Source of the DNA: Prado023 sp036375875 | Lineage (GTDB): Bacteria; Actinomycetota; Actinomycetes; S36-B12; CAIYMF01 | Length of the DNA: 40,048 bases | Direction: 5' to 3' | Assembly (NCBI GenBank): GCA_036375875.1 | Contig: DASVBK010000172.1 | Location: forward strand, 1-40,048 | Part shown: positions 17,890 through 25,121 of the stretch, one piece after another | Layout of the letters: every line of letters begins with the position of its first letter | How positions within the stretch are numbered: the first letter of the stretch is position 1 | Program-made: the position numbers and the translations under genes | The notes under the pieces: model-generated | Told to the model about the DNA's origin: nothing | Database searches by the model: none | Seen by the model: only the letters and a program-made list of their open reading frames with translations

Positions 17890-18848
17890 GGGGTCTCCTT
17901 GTGCTCCTTCGTGCGCCGGCGCCGGCGAGCGTTGCGGGCCACCACCGAGTCGTCCACGCCCTCGGCCGCGACCCGCCTGGAGATGCGGGCGAGGTCGTGG
18001 CTCGGCTCGGGCTCGGCGGGCTCCTCCGCGCTCTGGTCACGGTAGGACACCAGCGTGCGCGAGGTGAGGTCGAACCGGGCGCCGCTGGGCAGGAAGTGGA
18101 CCATGGCCCCGGAGATCATCAGCGGTGCCGTGCCGCGCGCCACCGCGGCGTCGGTCAGCGCCGCTCGCATGTCCACGAGGAAGACCGAGCCCTTGCCCAG
18201 CACCTCGAGCTCGGTCTCGTCCGTGACGACCATCGCGGTGTCCTCGTCGAGCCCGATCCCCAGCAGGTCCGGCGAGCTGGCCACCAGGTTGAGCAGCCTG
18301 CCGAACCGGTCGCGCTGGCCGAAGTGCTGGTCGACGATCGCCCCGGGCAGCAGCCCCAGGCCCTGGGCCTGACCCACCATCCGGAACTTCGGCGTCGTGC
18401 CCGGCGAGCCGTAGCCGACCATGTGCTCGCTCACCACTGACGCCCCGGCACTGGTTCCCCCGACGATGGCTCCCCGGCCGTAGGCGGCCACGACCGCGTC
18501 GCCGAACCGGGTGCCCCGGATCGCCGAGGCGAGCTTCATCTGGTTGCCGCCGGTGAAGAAGACGCCGGTCGCGTCCTCGACCGCCTCGGCGAACGCCACC
18601 TTGTCGGCCTCGCGCCGGTCGCGGGGCCGCACGGGCAGCACCTGCGCCACGCCGAGCCTGGTGAAGAGGTTCTCGTAGAGCTCGGTGATCTCCGGGCCGA
18701 GGGCTGACGCGGTGGGGCACACGACGATGCGGGCATCAGGGCCCCCGGCCTCGGCGACGAACCGGCGCAGGATGCGGGTGGCACCCAGCTTGTCCTCGGC
18801 GCCGCCGATGGCGATGAGACGCCGGCGTGCTGCGGGTGCTTCGCTCAC
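17886..18848 (-). CDS. cphB: Cyanophycinase
   Basis: A 320-residue S51-family serine peptidase that releases beta-Asp-Arg dipeptides from cyanophycin. GGTSAGAS carries the nucleophile (Ser133), preceded by FFTGGNQMKL; LGIGLDEDTAMVV and DQHFGQRDRFGRL are further family signatures. There is no signal peptide, so it is intracellular and acts on the cell's own store. The Arg/Lys-rich tail (ARNARRRRRTKEHKE) is unusual and could bind the polymer or another polyanion, which is inference. I chose GTG at 18848 over upstream starts because TACCCT lies 7 nt before it. It is the first gene of the operon with cphA. Confidence 0.94.
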   Translation of the reverse strand: MSEAPAARRRLIAIGGAEDKLGATRILRRFVAEAGGPDARIVVCPTASALGPEITELYENLFTRLGVAQVLPVRPRDRREADKVAFAEAVEDATGVFFTGGNQMKLASAIRGTRFGDAVVAAYGRGAIVGGTSAGASVVSEHMVGYGSPGTTPKFRMVGQAQGLGLLPGAIVDQHFGQRDRFGRLLNLVASSPDLLGIGLDEDTAMVVTDETELEVLGKGSVFLVDMRAALTDAAVARGTAPLMISGAMVHFLPSGARFDLTSRTLVSYRDQSAEEPAEPEPSHDLARISRRVAAEGVDDSVVARNARRRRRTKEHKETP

Positions 18849-18868
18849 CTGTGGCAGGGTAGCGGGCC
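18849..18868. promoter_or_regulatory. 20-bp divergent promoter shared by cphB and the SixA-like gene
   Basis: Only 20 bp separate the two start codons. CAGGGTA at 18855-18861 gives CAGGGT on the plus strand, 8 nt before ATG 18869. It also gives TACCCT on the minus strand, 7 nt before GTG 18848. The two -10 elements overlap by 5 bp, so both messages would be leaderless, and each -35 region would lie inside the opposite gene. Confidence 0.55.
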
Positions 18869-19384
18869 ATGGCGCACCTGCGGAGGCGGCTCGTCGTGGT
18901 CCGGCATGCCAAGTCGGCCTACCCACCGGGGGTTCCCGACGTGGGCCGGCCGCTGGGCGAGCGGGGCCAGGCCGATGCGCCGGTGATGGGGCGGCGGCTC
19001 CACGAGCTGGTCGGGCCGCTGGACCTCGCCGTGGTCAGCCCGGCACGGCGCACGCAGGAGACGTGGTCGTTGCTCGCTCTGGCGTGGCCCGACGAGCCGG
19101 CGGTACGCGTCGACGAGCGCATCTACCGCGACTGGGGCGCCGGCCTGCTCGAGGTCGTGCGGGGGCTGCCCGACGAGGCGTCCACCGCGCTGGTGCTGGG
19201 CCACGAGCCGGGGGTCTCCGAGTTGGTGCTGCGGCTGGCCGACCACGCCGCGCGCGACCTGCGCGAGCGCATCGACCTGAAGTTCCCCACGTGCGCGGCC
19301 GCCGTGCTGGAGCTCTCCGGGCCGTGGGCCGAGGCGGGCCACGGCTCGGCCGCGCTCGAGGCGTTCCTCACGCCCAAGGACTGA
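18869..19384 (+). CDS. SixA-like histidine phosphatase
   Basis: A 171-residue, single-domain member of the histidine phosphatase superfamily. LVVVRHAKSAYP near the N-terminus holds the phospho-accepting His in an RHA variant of RHG; SPARRTQETW supplies the second phosphate-binding Arg; GHEPGVSELVL carries the second catalytic His. Length and pattern fit SixA, which dephosphorylates phosphohistidine on phosphotransfer proteins, but actinobacterial relatives have unproven substrates. The ATG fits a leaderless message. The 3' end overlaps the end of serB by 17 bp, tail to tail. Confidence 0.88.
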   Translation: MAHLRRRLVVVRHAKSAYPPGVPDVGRPLGERGQADAPVMGRRLHELVGPLDLAVVSPARRTQETWSLLALAWPDEPAVRVDERIYRDWGAGLLEVVRGLPDEASTALVLGHEPGVSELVLRLADHAARDLRERIDLKFPTCAAAVLELSGPWAEAGHGSAALEAFLTPKD

Positions 19385-20618
19385 GGGCCTCGGCATCCGC
19401 GAGCGCGTCGGCCTGCTCGACCTCCTCGCGGCTGATGCCCAGCAGGTACAGCACCGTGTCGAGGTAGGGCACGTTGAGCGCGGTGTCGGCGGCGGCCTGC
19501 ACGACGGGCTTGGCGTTGAAGGCGATCCCGTGGTCGGCCGCAGCGAGCATGTCGAGGTCGTTGGCCCCATCGCCGATCGCCACCGTGCGTGCGGCCGGGA
19601 TCCCGAACTCGGCGGCGAACTCCCGCAGGGCTGCGGCCTTCGCCGCCCGGTCGATCACCGGGCCCCGCACCCGGCCCGTGAGGTGCCCGTCGACGACCTC
19701 GAGGCCGTTGGCCCGAACGGCATCGACGCCCAGCTGCTCGGCGATCGGGGCGATCACCTCGGTGAAGCCGCCGCTCACGAGGGCGATCCGGTAGCCCAGG
19801 CGCTTGAGGGTGCGGCAGAGCGTGCGGGCCCCCGGGGTGAGCCGGACCTGGGCCCGCGCCTCGTCGATGACCGTCGCCGGCAGCCCCGCCAGCTCCGCGA
19901 CCCGGGCGTGCAGCGAGGCGGCGAAGTCGAGCTCGCCGCGCATCGCCGCCTCGGTCACCGCGCGCACCTGTGCCTCCCTCCCGGCGAAGCGGGCGAGCAG
20001 CTCGATGACCTCGTCCTGGATGAGCGTGGAGTCCACGTCCATCACCACGAGGTGGGTGCCGCGACGCGACAGGCCGTGCGGGCGCACCGCCACGTCGACG
20101 CCCAGCAGGGCGCGCCGTGCGGCCAGGTCGCGGCGCAGCCGATCCGGCTCGGCGGCGGCCACCTCGAGGGCCAACGCCGTGACCGGGTAGTCCGCAACGC
20201 GGTCGATGCGCGTGATGTTGCTGCCATCGGCGGCGATGACGCCGGCCAGCGCGGCGACATCCTGGCCGGTGATCGCCCGGCCGACGATCGTGACGGTGCA
20301 GGTGACCGGCGCCCCGGCGACGTCGGTGGCGTGCACGTGGCGGACGGCGACGTCGACGTCGGGCACGGCGGCCCGGATCCCTGCGAGCAGCGCGGGGCCA
20401 GCTCCGGGCGCTGCGAGGACCACCGCGCCCAGCACGAGCTGCCCGGCCACGACGACCTGCTCGACATCCACCACCTGCGTCTGCGCGAGCGCGCCGAAGA
20501 GCCGGGCAGTGATGCCTGGCCGGTCGACGCCGACCACGGTGGCGTGGAAGGTGGTCGCCAGCGCCGGGTCGCCGGCGCCAGCGGGCACGGGCACCGGGAT
20601 CCGCTCGCCAGACGTCAC
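19368..20618 (-). CDS. serB: Phosphoserine phosphatase with N-terminal ACT domains
   Basis: A 416-residue enzyme for the last step of serine synthesis (phosphoserine to serine). Residues 20-180 form two ACT-like domains (FHATVVGVDRPGITARL; TCTVTIVGRAITGQDVA), typical amino-acid-sensing modules of actinobacterial SerB. The HAD phosphatase core follows, with DVDST at 194-198 (nucleophile Asp194), LVSGGFTEV (motif II), a Lys in DRAAKAAAL (motif III) and GDGANDLDM (motif IV). GTG at 20618 has TACCCT 6 nt upstream, predicting a leaderless transcript from the 41-bp gap after the unknown gene at 20660. Confidence 0.95.
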   Translation of the reverse strand: MTSGERIPVPVPAGAGDPALATTFHATVVGVDRPGITARLFGALAQTQVVDVEQVVVAGQLVLGAVVLAAPGAGPALLAGIRAAVPDVDVAVRHVHATDVAGAPVTCTVTIVGRAITGQDVAALAGVIAADGSNITRIDRVADYPVTALALEVAAAEPDRLRRDLAARRALLGVDVAVRPHGLSRRGTHLVVMDVDSTLIQDEVIELLARFAGREAQVRAVTEAAMRGELDFAASLHARVAELAGLPATVIDEARAQVRLTPGARTLCRTLKRLGYRIALVSGGFTEVIAPIAEQLGVDAVRANGLEVVDGHLTGRVRGPVIDRAAKAAALREFAAEFGIPAARTVAIGDGANDLDMLAAADHGIAFNAKPVVQAAADTALNVPYLDTVLYLLGISREEVEQADALADAEALSPWA

Positions 20619-20659
20619 CCGGGCAGGGTAGGGGATCGGCAGACCAGCCCCGGCAGGTG

Positions 20660-21463
20660 TCAGGCGCCTCCGCCCGGGCCGGCTGCCCGGGCCGATATGA
20701 CGTCAGTGTGGCCCGCCGTCTGGACCGTCGCCGTGCCCACGCAGGCGGCGGTCACCAGGTCCTCCAGCTGGCCGTGCAGGGCGAGCAGGCGAGCGGCACG
20801 CGCGCGCACCTCGCCAGCGGTGACGGCGGCACCCTCGTCGGCCAGGGCCAGCTCCAGGGCGTCGAGCACGAGCGCGACCCGGTGCAGCAGGGCGACCAGG
20901 CCGGGGTCCAGGCTGTGCGGCAGCGCTCGCAGGGCCCGGCCCCAGCGGGCCGGCGCTGCGCCGGTCGGGGCCCTGTCCAGGCCGAGGCGCGCGAGGTCGG
21001 CCGTCGCCTCCTCGAGCAGGGCGGCGAACCGGCGCGCGCCGGCCCGGGGCGGGACGGACTCGGCCAGCAGCGGGGCCGCTGCGGGGCTCGTCGTCGGCAC
21101 CAGGCCCCATCCCGAGGAGCCCGCCCGCAGCAGCAGCCGGGCCACGCCCCCGTCGTCCACCAGCAGGACGCCGGGCTCGGGGACGCCTGCCACATCCGTC
21201 GGCCACCCGAGGGTCCGCCCGGGTCGCGGGAGCACCGGCCAGGCGGCCACGACGCCGGCAGCCCGCCCGCGGCGCAGCAGCGCGTCCGCGGTGTCCACCG
21301 AGGTGCCGTCCAGCACCAGCAGCGGGCTGTCCGGCGCCACGTGCCCGAGCACCCCGAGCAGGTCGTCGGCCGCGGCGGACCCGTGGCACCACGCGGTGAG
21401 CCACAGCGCCACGACGACCGCGTCGGGGGCGCTGAGCCCCTGGGTGCGGGTCGAGGGCAGCAT
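20660..21463 (-). CDS. Hypothetical protein
   Basis: A 267-residue protein that I cannot assign. The first 110 residues have alternating beta/alpha character (DAVVVALWLTAWCHG; PLLVLDGTSVDTADALLRRG; GVLLVDDGGVARLLL). The second half is Ala/Leu-rich and helical. There is no signal peptide or clear transmembrane helix. The start at 21463 is supported by TACCCT 6 nt before ATG. It is on the same strand as serB, 41 bp upstream of it, and divergent from the ABC ATPase gene. Codon use looks like its neighbours, so I take it as real. Confidence 0.7.
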   Translation of the reverse strand: MLPSTRTQGLSAPDAVVVALWLTAWCHGSAAADDLLGVLGHVAPDSPLLVLDGTSVDTADALLRRGRAAGVVAAWPVLPRPGRTLGWPTDVAGVPEPGVLLVDDGGVARLLLRAGSSGWGLVPTTSPAAAPLLAESVPPRAGARRFAALLEEATADLARLGLDRAPTGAAPARWGRALRALPHSLDPGLVALLHRVALVLDALELALADEGAAVTAGEVRARAARLLALHGQLEDLVTAACVGTATVQTAGHTDVISARAAGPGGGA

Positions 21464-21528
21464 CGCAGCAGGGTAGGCCGCGCGGCGCCGAGCCGCGTGC
21501 CGCACGCGAGCAACTAGGGTTCCGAGTC

Positions 21529-22482
21529 GTGGTCGAGGTGCTCCGGTTCGAGGCTGCCACCGTCGTCCGCGGCGGCCGGCCGATCGTCGACCGGGTCGAC
21601 TGGGTGGTGGCCGACCACGAGCGTTGGGTGATCCTGGGGCCCAACGGCGCGGGCAAGACCACGCTGCTGCAACTGGCCGCCGCGCTGCTGCACCCCACCA
21701 GTGGGGTCGTCGAGGTCCTCGGTGCGCGACTCGGGGCCGTGGACGTGTTCGACCTGCGGCCGCGGATCGGCCTGGCCAGCGCGGCGCTCGCCGAGCGCAT
21801 CCCTGCCGAGGAGCGGGTCGGGGACGTGGTGCTCACCGCGGCGTGGGCGGTCACCGGGCGCTGGCGCGAGCAGTACGAGGCCTCCGACGCGGCGCGGGCT
21901 GCCACGGTGCTGGCGATGGCCGGTGCGCAGGGGCTGGCCGAGCGGCGGTTCGGCACCTTGAGCGAGGGGGAGCGCAAGCGCGTGCAGATCGCTCGCGCGC
22001 TCATGACGGATCCGGAGCTGCTGCTGCTCGACGAGCCCGCGGCCGGGCTGGACCTCGGGGCGCGCGAGGACCTCGTGACCCGGCTGGCGGCGATCGCCAC
22101 CGACCGCTGGGCGCCGGCCCAGGTGCTGGTGACCCACCACGTCGAGGAGATCCCCAGCGGGTTCACCCACGTGCTGCTGCTGCGCGAGGGACGCGTGGTG
22201 GCCGCGGGCCCCATCGAGCTCGTGCTCACCGGCCGGGCGCTGAGCGAGGCCTTCGGGACGAAGCTGCGCGCCGGGCACATCCGGGGCCGCTACTGGGCGC
22301 GCGCGGTTCCGCCGAGCGCCGAGGTGCGCGGACGACGGGGCAGGACCGTCGAGGTCCCGCTGCCGCAGGAACCCGAGGCCGGGGAGGAGCCAGGAGACGC
22401 GGACCCCCGTGCCCTGGGCGCCGGCCCGTCCTTGCTCGATCGCGCGGACCCGCTCGGGCCGGCCACCGGGTGGGCGGGGTAG
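21529..22482 (+). CDS. ABC transporter ATP-binding protein
   Basis: A 317-residue ATPase with Walker A LGPNGAGKTTLLQ, signature LSEGERKRVQIARAL, Walker B LLLLDEPAAGLD and the H-loop LVTHHVEEI. The single domain resembles YlmA/ModF-like ATPases more than an importer subunit with a clear partner, and no permease gene is adjacent. A charged, Pro/Glu-rich tail of about 60 residues beyond the ATPase core (from GRYWARAVPPS) is probably disordered. GTG at 21529 follows TAGGGT by 8 nt, so a leaderless message is likely. The transported substrate, or a non-transport role, is unknown. Confidence 0.88.
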   Translation: MVEVLRFEAATVVRGGRPIVDRVDWVVADHERWVILGPNGAGKTTLLQLAAALLHPTSGVVEVLGARLGAVDVFDLRPRIGLASAALAERIPAEERVGDVVLTAAWAVTGRWREQYEASDAARAATVLAMAGAQGLAERRFGTLSEGERKRVQIARALMTDPELLLLDEPAAGLDLGAREDLVTRLAAIATDRWAPAQVLVTHHVEEIPSGFTHVLLLREGRVVAAGPIELVLTGRALSEAFGTKLRAGHIRGRYWARAVPPSAEVRGRRGRTVEVPLPQEPEAGEEPGDADPRALGAGPSLLDRADPLGPATGWAG

Positions 22483-22521
22483 CACCCCCGTCGGCCGCGC
22501 CCTCGCCCAGGGCGGGGACAT

Positions 22522-22563
22522 TCGGGCACCAATCGGGCACAGGACCGCAACGCGGACTACAGT
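22522..22563 (+). promoter_or_regulatory. Promoter of the nfeD-SPFH operon with 11-bp-spaced direct repeats
   Basis: TACAGT (22558-22563) is the -10, 6 nt before the GTG start. Upstream, TCGGGCAC occurs at 22522-22529 and 22533-22540, an exact repeat with an 11-bp period, about one helical turn. The second copy covers the expected -35 position, which suits an activator binding side by side with RNA polymerase. Confidence 0.45.
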
Positions 22564-22569
22564 GCCGAT

Positions 22570-22992
22570 GTGGACGCATGGGTCGTCTGGCTCATCATCG
22601 CCGTCGTGCTCGCGGGCGCGGAGGCGGCCTCCGCCGGGCTGCTGCTCATCATGTTCTCCGGGGGGGCACTGGCCGCATCGATCGCCTCGGCCGCGGGCGC
22701 TGGGACGGTCGGGTCGGCCGCGGTCTTCGCCATCGTGAGCATCGCGCTCATCGCCTTCGCACGCCCCATCGCCAAGCGGCACCTCTACACGCCGCCGCAG
22801 GTGCGCTCAGGGACCGCGGCACTCATCGGGACCCAGGCCGTGGTGGTGGAGGCGGTCGACGGCAGCGGGGGTCGCATCAAGCTCGCGGGCGAGATCTGGA
22901 GCGCCCGAACACTCGACGAGGAAGCCCGCTTCGAGCCCGGTGCCAAGGTGGCCGTGTTCGAGATCGACGGCGCGACCGCCGTCGTCGGATAG
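22570..22992 (+). CDS. NfeD family membrane protein
   Basis: A 140-residue, short-form NfeD. The N-terminal part (about 1-66) is hydrophobic with helices such as VWLIIAVVLAGAEAASAGLL and AVFAIVSIALIAFARPIA. The C-terminal OB-fold domain starts near GTQAVVVEAVDG and ends in KVAVFEIDGATAVV. NfeD proteins pair with SPFH/stomatin proteins at membrane microdomains, and the next gene encodes one, 27 bp downstream. The GTG start at 22570 is set by TACAGT 6 nt before it. Confidence 0.9.
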   Translation: MDAWVVWLIIAVVLAGAEAASAGLLLIMFSGGALAASIASAAGAGTVGSAAVFAIVSIALIAFARPIAKRHLYTPPQVRSGTAALIGTQAVVVEAVDGSGGRIKLAGEIWSARTLDEEARFEPGAKVAVFEIDGATAVVG

Positions 22993-23019
22993 CCGGTCGG
23001 AGCCGGCAGAGGAGGAACC

Positions 23020-24168
23020 GTGGAGACCTGGCAGAGCCTGGTCATCGCCGGGGTGCTGGTGCTCATCGGCATCCTGATCGTCTTCAGCACCATCAAGATC
23101 GTGCCGCAGGCGCAGGCCGGCATCGTGGAGCGGCTCGGGCGCTTCAACCGGACCCTGGACGCCGGGCTGGCGATCATCATCCCGTTCGTGGACCGCCTGC
23201 GACCGCTGATCGACCTGCGCGAGCAGGTGGTGTCCTTCCCGCCCCAGCCGGTGATCACCTCGGACAACCTGGTGGTGAACATCGACTCGGTCATCTACTT
23301 CCAGGTCACCGATCCGAAGGCCGCGACCTACGAGATCCAGAGCTACCTGCAGGGCATCGAGCAGCTCACCGTCACCACGCTGCGCAACGTGATCGGCTCC
23401 ATGGACCTCGAGGAGACGCTGACCAGCCGCGACTCCATCAACGGCCAGCTGCGCGGCGTGCTCGACGAGGCGACCGGCAAGTGGGGCATCCGCGTGAACC
23501 GCGTGGAGCTCAAGGCGATCGACCCCCCGGCCAGCGTGCAGCAGTCGATGGAGAAGCAGATGCGCGCCGACCGCGACAAGCGCGCGGCCATCCTCTCGGC
23601 GGAGGGCAGCAAGCAGGCGGCGATCCTCGAGGCCGAGGGCTCCAAGACGGCCGCCGTGCTCAAGGCCGAGGGCCAGGCGCGTGCCCAGGTGCTGCGCGCC
23701 GAGGGCGAGGCCGAAGCGATCGCCAAGGTGTTCAACGCGATCAACAGCGGGCACGCCACCGATCAGGTCATGGCCTACCAGTACCTGCAGTCGCTGCCGC
23801 TGCTCGCACAGGGCACCGCGAACAAGGTGTTCGTGATCCCCGCCGAGCTCTCGGGGGCGCTCGGCGCGGTGACGCGCGCGTTCCAGCCGGGGGCCGGGTC
23901 CGGCGGTCCGGGGAGCCCGGGGGCGGCGTGGGCGACCTCGGCAGCCGACGCGGACATCGTCGATGCCGAGGTCGTCGAGCCGACCGACCCGGCCGAGGCC
24001 CCCGGGCCGAGCCTGGCCGAGCAGGCCGTCGCGGAGGCGGAGGCTGAGGCCGCCGAGGCCCAGGCCGCTGCCGAGCGTGCCGCGTACGGCCACGCGCCCC
24101 CGGGCCATGAGGCCGGCGGCGCCCCGGCGGCCGGGACCGGCGCGACGACCGGGACCGCACAGGGCTGA
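23020..24168 (+). CDS. SPFH/stomatin-family membrane protein (QmcA-like)
   Basis: A 382-residue protein with one N-terminal membrane segment (LVIAGVLVLIGILIVFSTI), then an SPFH/band-7 domain (VPQAQAGIVERLGRF to about residue 190). A coiled-coil stretch of AEG-type repeats follows at about 190-245 (ILSAEGSKQAAILEAEGSK), then the YQYLQSLPLLA block and a low-complexity Ala/Glu/Gly/Pro tail of about 90 residues. It should assemble into large ring- or cage-like oligomers at the membrane with the NfeD protein upstream. GAGGAGG before GTG 23020 supports the start. Confidence 0.93.
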   Translation: METWQSLVIAGVLVLIGILIVFSTIKIVPQAQAGIVERLGRFNRTLDAGLAIIIPFVDRLRPLIDLREQVVSFPPQPVITSDNLVVNIDSVIYFQVTDPKAATYEIQSYLQGIEQLTVTTLRNVIGSMDLEETLTSRDSINGQLRGVLDEATGKWGIRVNRVELKAIDPPASVQQSMEKQMRADRDKRAAILSAEGSKQAAILEAEGSKTAAVLKAEGQARAQVLRAEGEAEAIAKVFNAINSGHATDQVMAYQYLQSLPLLAQGTANKVFVIPAELSGALGAVTRAFQPGAGSGGPGSPGAAWATSAADADIVDAEVVEPTDPAEAPGPSLAEQAVAEAEAEAAEAQAAAERAAYGHAPPGHEAGGAPAAGTGATTGTAQG

Positions 24169-24185
24169 GCAGCCGCGGCGCCGGC

Positions 24186-24986
24186 GTGCAGGTCATCGAG
24201 CTGTCGGGTCCCGACGACCCCCGCCTGGCCGACTTCACCGGGCTCACCGACGTGGCAGCCCGCAGCCGTCGCGAGCCCGCGGAGGGCCTGTTCATCGCCG
24301 AGGGCGCCAAGGTGATCGCGCGGGCACTGGCGGCGGGCTACCAGCCCCGCCGGGTGCTCACCGAGCCGAAGTGGCTGGCGGGCCTGGCACCCCTGCTCGC
24401 CGACGCCGACGTCGAGGTGCTGCTGGCCCCCGCCGAGCTGCTGCGCTCCGTGACCGGGTACCGGGTGCACCGGGGCGCCCTGGCCTCCATGCGGCGCGTG
24501 CCGCTGCGCACCGTGGCCAGCGTGCTCGCGGGGGCGCACCTCGTGGTCGTGCTCGTGGACCTCGTGGACCACACGAACGTGGGCGCCATCTTCCGCAACG
24601 CGGCGGCGCTGGGCGCTGACGCCGTGCTGGTCACGCCCGCGTGTGCGGACCCGCTGTACCGGCGCGCCGTGAAGGTCTCGATGGGTGCGGTGCTCGCGCT
24701 GCCCTGGACGCGCACCGGCCCAGATCCCCTGGCGGACCTCGGTGGCGCGGCGCCACCAGGGGCGGGCTTCACCACGGTCGCGCTGACCCTCGCCCCTGAC
24801 GCCACGCCGATCGGCGAGGCCGACCTCACCGGCCCGCGCGCGCTGCTGCTGGGTACCGAGGGCGACGGCCTCCCGCGTTCCCTGCAGCAACGGTGCGACC
24901 TGCGAGTGCGCATCCCCATGGCCGAGGGGGTGGACTCGCTCAACGTCGCCGCTGCCAGCGCCATCGCCCTGCACGCGCTGCGCTGA
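24186..24986 (+). CDS. TrmH/SpoU-family RNA 2'-O-methyltransferase
   Basis: A 266-residue methylase with an N-terminal substrate-binding domain (GLFIAEGAKVIARAL) and a C-terminal SPOUT knot. The three SpoU motifs are visible: VDHTNVGAIFRNAAALGADAV-type motif 1, LLLGTEGDGLP (motif 2) and IPMAEGVDSLNVAAASAIAL (motif 3). It uses S-adenosylmethionine to methylate a ribose in rRNA or tRNA; which one is not clear from sequence. The start GTG lies 17 nt after the SPFH stop, probably in the same operon, with only a weak Shine-Dalgarno sequence. Confidence 0.9.
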   Translation: MQVIELSGPDDPRLADFTGLTDVAARSRREPAEGLFIAEGAKVIARALAAGYQPRRVLTEPKWLAGLAPLLADADVEVLLAPAELLRSVTGYRVHRGALASMRRVPLRTVASVLAGAHLVVVLVDLVDHTNVGAIFRNAAALGADAVLVTPACADPLYRRAVKVSMGAVLALPWTRTGPDPLADLGGAAPPGAGFTTVALTLAPDATPIGEADLTGPRALLLGTEGDGLPRSLQQRCDLRVRIPMAEGVDSLNVAAASAIALHALR

Positions 24987-25029
24987 GGCGCGCGCACGGG
25001 CCGCGCCCTGAGCCCCGGCCTGCATCCGC

Positions 25030-25080
25030 TGTCACCCGGACGTCACCCGCATCAGCCGACGCGGTGGCGCCGCCTAGGTT
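25030..25080 (+). promoter_or_regulatory. Possible PHO box and promoter of the PLC-like gene
   Basis: Two adjacent 11-bp units, TGTCACCCGGA (25030-25040) and CGTCACCCGCA (25041-25051), each match 9 of 11 positions of the Streptomyces PhoP consensus G(G/T)TCAYYYR(G/C)G as I recall it. The -10 TAGGTT follows at 25075-25080, and the gene start lies 41 nt further on, with GAGGAGGGG as Shine-Dalgarno. Two units are the minimum for a PHO box. Confidence 0.42.
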
Positions 25081-25121
25081 GCCCGCATAATGGCCGGCAT
25101 TCCTGGGGTCCGAGGAGGGGC

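Noticed and set aside
15427..18045. 872-residue plus-strand frame
   Set aside because: Antisense to cphA, which has all catalytic motifs.
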